DNA from: Corallococcus silvisoli
GTDB taxonomy: Bacteria > Myxococcota > Myxococcia > Myxococcales > Myxococcaceae
Assembly: GCF_009909145.1 (NCBI RefSeq)
Contig: NZ_JAAAPJ010000021.1
Coordinates: 1 to 64,000, forward strand
Length of the DNA stretch: 64,000 bases
Reading direction: 5' to 3'
Part shown: in pieces, positions 58,101 to 64,000 of the stretch
Numbering within the stretch: position 1 is the first letter of the stretch
Layout of the letters: each line of letters opens with the position of its first letter
Translations under genes and position numbers: made by a program
Notes under the pieces: model-generated
Databases searched by the model: none
What the model saw: the letters and a program-made list of their open reading frames with translations, nothing else
Told to the model about the DNA's origin: nothing

Positions 58101-59038
58101 CGGACATGGCGGTCAAGCCGCTGACGCAGGCGGTGGAGCGCAATGGTTCGCACGGCGAGGCCCTGGACGCGCTGGGCCGCGCGCTCCTGGCGCTGGGGCG
58201 CACGCCGGAGGCACTGAAGCAATTCGAGGCGTGGCAGTTGGACAACCCGGGCAACGCCGCCGCGCAGAAGGGCTTCGCGCTGGCCCTGTACCAGTCCGGC
58301 CGCCGCAAGGAGGCCGAAGGGGCGTCGGGCCGGGCGGTGAAGCTGGCCCCGGACGACGCGGAAGGGCAGCGGCTGCGCGCGGCGCTCCTGTTCTCCAACG
58401 GCGACGCCAAGGGCGGCTTCGCGGCCCTGGAGCGTGCCAACAAGCTGGACTCCAAGGACCCGGACACCTTCTGCGAGATCGCCCAGGCGTTCCTGCGCCA
58501 GGGCCAGGTGGAGAGCGCGGACGCGGCCTTCGCGGCGGCGCGGCGCGAGGGGCCGGATGCGACGTGCGGCCGCGTGGGCGAGCTGTACACGCAGCTGCCC
58601 GGCGGTGGACGTGGCGCGGCGCGCACGCTGCAGGACCTGGCCGACAAGGCGCACACCGTCTGGGACAAGGCGTTCGCCCAGGTGACGCTGGCGCGCGTGC
58701 TGCTAGGCGCGGGGGCGATGAAGGAGGCCCGCGCGGCGGCGGACGAGGCCGTGCGGCTTGCCCCCTACAGCGGGCGCGCGTACCTGGCGCTGGGACTGGT
58801 GGCCTTCAAGCAGCGGCAGGAGGCCCCTGCCCGCGAGGCGCTGGCCAAGGCCGTGGAGCTGGAGCCCACGGACGGTCTGGCGCATCTGGCGCTGGCGGAC
58901 GTGCTGGTGCGCGAGTCCTCGGAGCTTCCCCGGGCCGTGGAGGCCTACGAGGCCTTCCTGCGGCTCGCCAGTGGGGCGCCGGACGCGAACCGGGTGAAGA
59001 AGGCCCTCCCGCTCCTCAAGCGACGGGCGTCGCGGTAG
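55151..59038 (+). CDS. large TPR protein with Gly/Arg/Pro repeat and one TM
   Basis: 1295 residues. Residues 1-130 hold three TPRs (SVFVELAKALLEKGDATRTI). Then a disordered region with about eight copies of PGSGRGRAAGGPSDPGQE (about 255-405), one TM near 527-546 (VALFVALIFLSASAGFFILY) preceded by a Lys/Arg/Glu helix, and some 20 TPRs to the end. The N-terminus is cytoplasmic and the TPR solenoid outside the inner membrane. ATG 55151 starts the conserved TPR region. The topology, N-terminal module, TM and periplasmic TPRs, is like that of the 42326-47383 protein. Role unknown. Confidence 0.78.
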   Translation: MAKSMVERYEQLLRQDPTSSVFVELAKALLEKGDATRTIEVCTQGISHHPTSTVGRVLWGKALIQLGRPAEAMEQFDQAIAIERDNPYAYNLIGEVLLQRGLYRSALPILRKAVALQPNNGRVKQWLDQAQQALSGGPAPIFEDLGSLATPAAAVPQADEPEAPGSEAHPSAFEARAAAAAGLEPRRSRTETPAGGVDATAPASASGDARTPGGEDPAASEGVGGPSDSEQDRAARGEASQAGRVRAERGEASQPGSGRGRAVDGVTSEPGQEPGSGRGHAAGGPSDPGREPGSGRGRAAGSPSEPGQESGSGRGRAAEGGPSDPGQEPGSGRGRAARGDATDPGQEPGSGRGRAASGPSDPGQEPGSGRGRAAGSPLDPGQEPGSGRGRAAGGPADPGQDRDAAARGGSGRSGASRMLADLPEPSMDEPSMSQGGGLLGDLPPPEAVRARAAAPVASVATASGGKRSLLDDIPDATELAAATARNKAAANAKDTEALAAKYEREMHEKIAKERAKQSLLERYGTKTVALFVALIFLSASAGFFILYRSRQGGQTLAETLDLAKRAVAQDTGASLDEALRQLDRARDMDESSPAAWALAGYAHALRYQDHGAASEDRRLALEALEKPGVKDGFNGLVLATNALVADDRGRESARRALLGAQDDVTEVHALAGSLLLADKDEKKALDRFDRALKASPGNVRALVALGGYYLASEDFPQALEMFKRAREVSKEHPAARIGMAESRLALEQDLDAALADVAPLSQDPKLPPALQPRQQLVHGELLSALGRYEEARALLSKGTQGPLAMDFELALGAAGRAAGKLEAAQQAYEAALKLQPKSEAAKEGLGRTLLDRDREREALQRLDADSGRKVSLVRGAAYARLGDWKRARVELGRTRVNDRYPPEAVAWLALADANEGNGAQARDVLEKALAKKPRTDLRVALGQVYWRERALDKAQGQFDEALKDPRDYEGACSLGRLLLSRGLPDMAVKPLTQAVERNGSHGEALDALGRALLALGRTPEALKQFEAWQLDNPGNAAAQKGFALALYQSGRRKEAEGASGRAVKLAPDDAEGQRLRAALLFSNGDAKGGFAALERANKLDSKDPDTFCEIAQAFLRQGQVESADAAFAAARREGPDATCGRVGELYTQLPGGGRGAARTLQDLADKAHTVWDKAFAQVTLARVLLGAGAMKEARAAADEAVRLAPYSGRAYLALGLVAFKQRQEAPAREALAKAVELEPTDGLAHLALADVLVRESSELPRAVEAYEAFLRLASGAPDANRVKKALPLLKRRASR
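55914..56370 (+). repeat. 54-bp in-frame repeat, about eight copies
   Basis: Units of roughly 54 bp (some 57) encode the PGSGRGRAA...DPGQE segment of the TPR protein. They are marked by GGTTCGGGTCGGGGTCGTGC and by TCGGATCC(A/C)GGGCAGGA. Differences are mostly point changes. Confidence 0.85.
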
Positions 59039-59039
59039 C

Positions 59040-59423
59040 GTGCCTCAGGTGAGAGAGCGGCCCCCGTCGTCCCCCTTGTTGCAGGTCATGTGGGGCAACG
59101 CCTTCCTGCTGTCGGTGCTCTATCTGCTGACGGGCATCGTCGTGGAGGCCATCCGGCGGTGGGACTCCTCGCCCTTCATCGAGCGCCTCTCCATGGCGCT
59201 CGACTCGCTGCCGGCGAGGGCGCTGGAGCTGAGCCACACCATGGAGCCGCTGCGCCAGGCGTACACCAACGGGCAGATCTCCGAACTCGGTGTGCGCGCC
59301 GTCTTCGGTGTCGTCACCGTGCTGGTGATCTTCCTGCTCGCGGTGGTGGTGGGCGCCCTGATGGCCGTGCTGCGGTGGGCGGCCCTGCGCGCGACTCGCG
59401 GCGACGGCCCCCCGCCGGGCTGA
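59040..59423 (+). CDS. small integral membrane protein, two TM
   Basis: A 127-residue protein with TM segments near 18-37 (NAFLLSVLYLLTGIVVEAI) and 88-110 (FGVVTVLVIFLLAVVVGALM) and a polar, mostly helical loop between. GTG start, directly after the TPR gene's stop, so likely co-transcribed. It ends 4 bp from the convergent recQ. No family recognised. Confidence 0.75.
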   Translation: MPQVRERPPSSPLLQVMWGNAFLLSVLYLLTGIVVEAIRRWDSSPFIERLSMALDSLPARALELSHTMEPLRQAYTNGQISELGVRAVFGVVTVLVIFLLAVVVGALMAVLRWAALRATRGDGPPPG

Positions 59424-59427
59424 CCGG

Positions 59428-61482
59428 CTAGTGGCGCGTCTTCGCCTTGCGCACGCGAGGGGCCACCGGGGCCACCTGCGGCTCATGGCCCGCAGCGCGC
59501 GCCATCAGGCAGATCTCCACCACCTTGGGACCGAAGCGCTCCCAGCGGCTCTCTCCGGTGCCCTTCACCCCGAGGAAGGACTCCCGGTCCACGGGCAGCG
59601 CGGAGGCCAACCCCAGCAGCGTCGCGTCGTTGAAGATGATGAAGGGCGCGACGCCCAGGTCCTTCGCCAGGTCCTTGCGCCAGCGGCGCAGCTCCATGGA
59701 GGCCAGCTCGCTGTAGACCGTCACCGGCGCGCCAGCGGCGGCCGGCGCGGAGCGCGAGGCTGAGCCCGACGGCTTGGGCATCATGCTGCCCGCGCACCGG
59801 TCGCACGTGCCGCACACGGCCGCCGCGTCCGCCTGCCCGAAGTAGCGCAGGATGAACGCGCGCCGGCACTTGGGGGTGTACGCGTAGTCCGTCATGCTCT
59901 TGAGCATCAGCAGGTTGCGGCGCTCCTGCTCGCGCACCCGGCTCAGGTCCAGGGACAGCTCGCGGAAGGGGACGCGCTCCAGCGCGCGGATGGAGCGCCC
60001 CGCGAACGGCCGACGCACCCGCACCACGCCGGACTTCTCCAGCAGGCCCAGCGCGTGCCGCAAGTCGTCCTCCGACAGCGCCGTGCGCCGCGCGAGGATG
60101 GGCAGCTCCGTGGTGGCCTGCCGCCCCACGGGGAAGGTCTCCAGCAGCGAGCGGAGCAGCTTCTGCGCGTCCGCCGCGTGCGGCTGGGCGCTGGCGGCCT
60201 TGTCCGTCAGCGTGAGCCCGTACTCGCCCTCGCCCCGGCCGCCGCGCTCCAGCTTGCCCTCGCGCTCGAAGACCTTCAGCGCGGCGGAGACCTCGAACTC
60301 GCTGGTGCCCACCATGCCGGCCAGGGCGTGCACGCCCCGCTCGAACTCCTCCACGGCCTGCAGCTGCGCCCACACGTCCGACAGCACCGCCTCGGACGGG
60401 TTGCTGCTCTGGATGAGGCGCTCCTGCGTGTACACGTCCGCGTGGTTGAACAGGAGCACCGCCGTGGCGGCGTTGCCGTCGCGGCCCGCGCGGCCAATCT
60501 CCTGGTAGTACGCCTCCACGGCCCGGGGGATGTTGGCGTGGGCGACGAAGCGGATGTCCGGCTTGTCGATGCCCATGCCGAAGGCGTTGGTGGCCACCGC
60601 CACCGCGTCCTTCGCGGACATGAAGTCCTCCTGCGCCTGGCGGCGGGCGTCGTCCTCCATGCCCGCGTGGTACAGCACCGCCTTCACCTTGCGCGTGACG
60701 AGCGCGGAGTGCATCCCTTCCGCCGCCTTGCGCGTGGAGCAGTAGATGATGCCGCTGCCCCCCTTCGCCGCCAGGCTCGCGCACGCCTCCCGGCGCTCCT
60801 CGTCCCCGCCGACGTTCACCACGTCCAGGAAGAGGTTGGGCCGGTCGAAGCCCTGGGCGAACACGTGCGGGTCCTTCATGAGCAGCACGCGGACGATGTC
60901 CTCGCGCACCAGCGGCGTCGCCGTGGCGGTGAGGGCCACCGTGCGCGGGGGCCGCAGGCGCTTGCGCACCTGTCCCAGCAGCGCGTAGTCCGGCCGGAAG
61001 TCGTGGCCCCATTGGGAGATGCAGTGCGCCTCGTCCACGGCCAGCAGCTCCACGCCCAGCTCCGACACCAGCTCCAGGAAGCCGCCGCTGCGGAAGCGCT
61101 CCGGCGCGACGTAGAGCAACTTGTACTCGCGGGCGCGCAGCTTGCGCAGGCGCTCCGCCCGCTCCACGTCCGACAAGGACGAGTTGATGTACGTGGCCGG
61201 GATGCCCCGCGCGGTGAGCTGCTCCACCTGGTCCTTCATCAGCGCGATGAGCGGTGACACCACCAGCGTGATGCCCGGCAGGAGCAGCGCCGGGAGCTGG
61301 TAGCACAGGCTCTTGCCCGCGCCCGTGGGCATCACCACCACGGTGTTGCGGCCGCTCAGCACGGAGCTGATGACGGGGGCCTGGCCGGGGCGGAACTCCG
61401 AGAGGCCGAAGTGCCGCACCAGTCCCCGCTGGGCATCTTCGAGGAAGGGCAGGGACTCCGTCATCGCGCGCATGTTCATCAT
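59428..61482 (-). CDS. recQ: ATP-dependent DNA helicase RecQ
   Basis: A 684-residue superfamily 2 helicase for recombination and fork repair. Motif I MPTGAGKS, motif II DEAHCISQWGHDFRPDY, motif VI QEIGRAGRDG, RQC region with zinc cysteines (RAFILRYFGQ then CGTCDRCAG) and an HRDC domain near the end (ELASMELRRWRKDLAKDLGV). The start is among several close ATGs (61482, 61479, 61473, 61464); AGG lies just before the first. Confidence 0.94.
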   Translation of the reverse strand: MMNMRAMTESLPFLEDAQRGLVRHFGLSEFRPGQAPVISSVLSGRNTVVVMPTGAGKSLCYQLPALLLPGITLVVSPLIALMKDQVEQLTARGIPATYINSSLSDVERAERLRKLRAREYKLLYVAPERFRSGGFLELVSELGVELLAVDEAHCISQWGHDFRPDYALLGQVRKRLRPPRTVALTATATPLVREDIVRVLLMKDPHVFAQGFDRPNLFLDVVNVGGDEERREACASLAAKGGSGIIYCSTRKAAEGMHSALVTRKVKAVLYHAGMEDDARRQAQEDFMSAKDAVAVATNAFGMGIDKPDIRFVAHANIPRAVEAYYQEIGRAGRDGNAATAVLLFNHADVYTQERLIQSSNPSEAVLSDVWAQLQAVEEFERGVHALAGMVGTSEFEVSAALKVFEREGKLERGGRGEGEYGLTLTDKAASAQPHAADAQKLLRSLLETFPVGRQATTELPILARRTALSEDDLRHALGLLEKSGVVRVRRPFAGRSIRALERVPFRELSLDLSRVREQERRNLLMLKSMTDYAYTPKCRRAFILRYFGQADAAAVCGTCDRCAGSMMPKPSGSASRSAPAAAGAPVTVYSELASMELRRWRKDLAKDLGVAPFIIFNDATLLGLASALPVDRESFLGVKGTGESRWERFGPKVVEICLMARAAGHEPQVAPVAPRVRKAKTRH

Positions 61483-61534
61483 CCTGGGTTGGCCGTCAAC
61501 GCCAATCCCTTCCGTGGGCACCGGTGCCCCCAGC

Positions 61535-61795
61535 TCACAGCTCGAGCCCCGGAGGAAGGGGAACCGCCAGCTGGGCCCGTTTCCGCGCGACCTCGCGCCG
61601 CAGGGCCTCCGTCCGCTCCAGGTCCAGGCGGCCATCCACGATGACGTCCCCCTCGCGAGCGCCCGGCGGCAGCCGCCAGCGCTCCACCGTGCACGCCTGC
61701 CCTCCGTCCGCGCGCACCACCAGGGCTCGCGTGTCCTCCAGCAGCTCCACCCGCACGGGACTCGCCCCCAGTCCCAGCAGCGCCCCCGCTCCCAT
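61535..61795 (-). CDS. DUF3006-like small protein
   Basis: An 86-residue protein. The pattern VELLEDTRALVVRADG ... LPPGAREGDVIVDGRLDLE ... RREVARKRAQL is that of DUF3006, a small domain often found beside nucleases or metallo-hydrolases. Start ATG overlaps the radC stop as TGATG, so the two are coupled. Function unknown. Confidence 0.75.
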   Translation of the reverse strand: MGAGALLGLGASPVRVELLEDTRALVVRADGGQACTVERWRLPPGAREGDVIVDGRLDLERTEALRREVARKRAQLAVPLPPGLEL

Positions 61796-62568
61796 CACCA
61801 CCCCCCACCTGGCGTGCCGCACTTGCGTCGCCCCTCCCGCTCGCTGTCCGGCAACAGGCCCCGCTCCAGCATGGACACGTACGCGCCGTCCCCCACCACG
61901 ACGTGGTCCAGCAGCTTCACGCCCAGCAGCCCCGCTGCCCGCGCCAGGTGCTCCGTGAGGCCCACGTCCTGGACGCTGGGCTCGGGGTCTCCCGATGGGT
62001 GGTTGTGCGCGAGCACGATGGCCGTCGCCCGCGACGACAGCACCGCGGAGAACACCTCGCGCGGATCCACCGGGCACGCGCTCAACGTTCCTTCCGCCAC
62101 CCGGGCGTCGTGCACCAGCACGTTGCGCGCGTTGAAGCACAGCACATGGAACACCTCTCGCCGCAGCGCGCTCAGCGTGGGGTACAGGTATCCGTGAACG
62201 TCCTTCGGCGTGCGCAGCCTCGGGCGCTTCTCCGGCGAGCGCTGCGCGCGCCGTCCCAACTCCAGCGCCGCCAGCAGCCGGGACGTGCGGGACGGCCCCA
62301 CGCCCTTTCGCGCGCACAGCACGCGCGGGTCCTCCTGCACCAGCGCCCTGAGCCCACCCCGGGCCACGCCGTCCGCCGCGTCCTTCAAGCCCCGGGGCCC
62401 CTCCGTCCACAACAGGCCCAGCAACTCCAGGTCGGTGAGGGCCTCCGCGCCCAGCCGGAAGAGGCGCTCGCGCGCATCCTCCATGCCGGTGCCGCGTACC
62501 CTCACCGACCCTCCGCTCGTGGCCTCCCCACCGACCGTTCCCACCCACGCCTCGCCGCCCTGTTCCAT
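61795..62568 (-). CDS. radC: RadC family JAB-domain protein
   Basis: A 257-residue protein: N-terminal HhH region (RERLFRLGAEALTDLELLGL) and a JAMM metal site HNHPSGDPEPSVQD near residues 180-195. RadC proteins are a JAB/MPN family whose role in repair is doubtful; in many genomes they ride with mobile elements, but the vertical type next to recQ is common. ATG 62568 is preferred as GGAGG precedes it; ATG 62484 is the other candidate. Confidence 0.88.
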   Translation of the reverse strand: MEQGGEAWVGTVGGEATSGGSVRVRGTGMEDARERLFRLGAEALTDLELLGLLWTEGPRGLKDAADGVARGGLRALVQEDPRVLCARKGVGPSRTSRLLAALELGRRAQRSPEKRPRLRTPKDVHGYLYPTLSALRREVFHVLCFNARNVLVHDARVAEGTLSACPVDPREVFSAVLSSRATAIVLAHNHPSGDPEPSVQDVGLTEHLARAAGLLGVKLLDHVVVGDGAYVSMLERGLLPDSEREGRRKCGTPGGGW

Positions 62569-62744
62569 CCCGCCTCCGTCCACGCGGCGGGGGCTTCAGC
62601 AAGGCATGTGCCCTTCATGGCGCACTCCGAAGACACGGGACGTGGCCCGTCCAGACCCACGCGAAGAGGCCTCGCGGCGGGACGGACAGCGATGCTCCAC
62701 CCGCACTCTTGGCGTGCGAGGCGGCAGCGGACCGCAGGCACCCG

Positions 62745-63203
62745 TCAGAAGCGGGAGATGGCGAAGAAGCCCTTGATCTTCTCGTTCGTCTCGCGAAGCC
62801 GCTCGCTCAGCGTGCGGACGAACGTCCAGAGAAGGACGTAGGCCAGGTCCTTGTCCGTGAACATCAGCTGGTCCAGCTTCGCCCGCTCGATGACCCACAC
62901 CGTGCAGCCGCTGTGGGCGATGGCGTCCGCGGAGCGGGGCGAATCCTCGATGACCGCCATCTCCCCGAAATACTGGCCGGCTTCGAGGATGGCGAGCGCC
63001 TCCTCGCCGATGCCCGGCACGGATTTGGAAATGCGAACCTTGCCGTCGGTGAGGATGAACATGTCCTGCCCGGTGTCGCCCTCGCGGAAGAGGTAGTCAC
63101 CGGCGGAGTAGGTCCTGGACGAGGCAATCCGGGCGACCTTGGCGAGCTGGCCCTGGGTCAATCCCTCGAAGAGCGCAACCTTCTTGAGGACAGCGGCATC
63201 CAT
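62745..63203 (-). CDS. stand-alone cyclic-nucleotide-binding domain protein
   Basis: A 152-residue Crp-type sensor domain: FREGDTGQDMFILTDGKVRI and phosphate cassette FGEMAVIEDSPRSADA with the conserved Glu and Arg, then a C-terminal helix. No output domain. It is divergent from trxB, sharing an 81-bp promoter region. Similar in plan to the protein at 15335-15781, so this genome uses several free cNMP domains. Confidence 0.87.
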   Translation of the reverse strand: MDAAVLKKVALFEGLTQGQLAKVARIASSRTYSAGDYLFREGDTGQDMFILTDGKVRISKSVPGIGEEALAILEAGQYFGEMAVIEDSPRSADAIAHSGCTVWVIERAKLDQLMFTDKDLAYVLLWTFVRTLSERLRETNEKIKGFFAISRF

Positions 63204-63284
63204 GGGGTCCAGGTTCGTATCATGGTCAGGACGGCGGTGTCTGGTACGGTCCGGGCCCGTCAACGTATGAGCGCAGGAGGCGCC

Positions 63285-64000
63285 GTGTCGCAGGACAAGA
63301 TCCAGAAGGTCACCATCATCGGCTCCGGCCCGGCGGGCTACACGGCCGCCATCTACGCGGCGCGCGCCAACCTGGAGCCCGTGGTGTTCGCCGGCGGCCC
63401 CACCCTGGAGCACCCCCAGCGCGTCCCGGGCGGCCAGCTCATGGTCACCACCGACGTGGAGAACTATCCCGGCTTCCCGGAGGCCATCACCGGCCCGGAG
63501 TTGATGGAGCGCTTCCAGAAGCAGGCGGAGCGCTTCGGCACCGTGCTGCACATGGAGAACGTCACCAAGGTGGACTTCTCCCAGCGGCCCTTCCTGCTGG
63601 AGAGCGAGAGCGGCCTCCAGGTGCGCTCGGAGACGGTCATCATCTCCACGGGCGCCACCGCGAAGTGGCTGGGCGTCAAGGGCGAGGACACCTACAAGAA
63701 CCGCGGCGTGTCCGCGTGCGCCACGTGTGACGGCGCCTTCTTCAAGAAGCAGGACGTGCTGGTGGTGGGCGGCGGCGACACGGCCATGGAAGAGGCCACG
63801 TACCTGGCGAAGATCGTCAACCACGTCACGCTCATCCACCGACGCGACAGCCTGCGCGCGTCCAAGGTGATGCAGGAGCGCGCCCTCAACAACCCGAAGA
63901 TCTCCTTCCTGTGGAACTCCGCGGTGGAGGAGGTCGTGGGCAACGCCAAGGGGATGACGGGCGCGGTGGTGCGCAACCTCAAGACCGGCGACAGCCAGCT
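63285..64000 (+). CDS. trxB: thioredoxin reductase (partial, runs off the window)
   Basis: The first 238 residues of an NADPH-dependent thioredoxin reductase. FAD motif IIGSGPAGYTAAIYAARA, GGQLMVTTDVENYPGFPE, redox-active CATC near 145-148 and NADPH motif VVGGGDTAMEEATYL. GTG 63285 is chosen because AGGAGG lies 5 nt upstream; ATG 63267 is in frame six codons earlier. The 3' end lies beyond the window. Confidence 0.95.
   Translation, partial: MSQDKIQKVTIIGSGPAGYTAAIYAARANLEPVVFAGGPTLEHPQRVPGGQLMVTTDVENYPGFPEAITGPELMERFQKQAERFGTVLHMENVTKVDFSQRPFLLESESGLQVRSETVIISTGATAKWLGVKGEDTYKNRGVSACATCDGAFFKKQDVLVVGGGDTAMEEATYLAKIVNHVTLIHRRDSLRASKVMQERALNNPKISFLWNSAVEEVVGNAKGMTGAVVRNLKTGDSQ

Overview
The window is about 64 kb of high-GC DNA from a fruiting, gliding myxobacterium of the Cystobacterineae (Myxococcus/Corallococcus type). 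The evidence is an mglBA operon whose MglA carries the family-specific Thr at position 78, a set of genes built like the Glt gliding machinery, an OPX/beta-barrel polysaccharide export pair, Hanks-type kinase architecture, many TPR lipoproteins and a sigma54-driven small RNA resembling Pxr. Species is not decided from the sequence alone.

Layout. (1) 1-6.1 kb is accessory: translationally coupled small genes ending in an immunity-like protein, a secreted protein made of four identical Cys repeats, a decayed copy of the immunity gene's 3' end, a lone AIPR-type phage-defence gene, and about 850 bp without a credible gene, abutting a tRNA-Asn that has its own promoter and terminator. (2) 6.2-12.7 kb: an RsmB/NOP rRNA methyltransferase, then a peptidoglycan-recycling group (LD-carboxypeptidase, beta-lactamase-fold hydrolase, Mpl), a TlpA-like lipoprotein and an inositol-monophosphatase. 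(3) 12.7-26.7 kb, minus strand: the motility block mglB-mglA, coiled-coil protein, TPR proteins, GltD/E/F/G-like genes, a cyclic-nucleotide-binding protein, a small secreted protein and a WzpB/WzaB-like export pair. (4) 26.8-32.3 kb, plus strand: surface beta-barrel/Ig-like protein, FecR lipoprotein, Ser/Thr kinase. (5) 32.4-36.4 kb: dnaX-ybaB-recR, with dnaX split by a +1 frame change at the gamma/tau boundary. (6) 36.4-39.6 kb: a PYROXD2-like oxidoreductase and a GT22 glycosyltransferase. (7) 39.6-42.2 kb: a translation cluster on the minus strand: serS, four tRNA-Ser isoacceptors, tRNA-Arg(ACG), tadA and SRP RNA. (8) 42.3-47.4 kb: a 1685-residue zinc-ribbon/GYF/TM/TPR protein. (9) 47.6-54.3 kb: FAD oxidase, GT2 and NodB deacetylase; a DUF2252 protein; an acyltransferase/SDR pair. 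(10) 54.3-54.6 kb: two dyads, a sigma54 promoter and a ~127-nt terminated RNA. (11) 54.6-64 kb: a lipoprotein, a large TPR protein, a small membrane protein, recQ, a DUF3006 protein, radC, a second cyclic-nucleotide-binding protein and the start of trxB.

How the parts work together: MglA/MglB set leading-pole identity and the genes behind them look like a second copy of the envelope-spanning Glt complex, with a polysaccharide exporter at the end of the same block. SerRS sits with all of its tRNA substrates and TadA with its only known bacterial tRNA substrate. The LD-carboxypeptidase product is what Mpl re-uses. The most interesting signals are the serS/tRNA/tadA/SRP cluster, the Pxr-type RNA with tandem upstream dyads, the dnaX frame change, and the Glt-like set in the mglBA operon.
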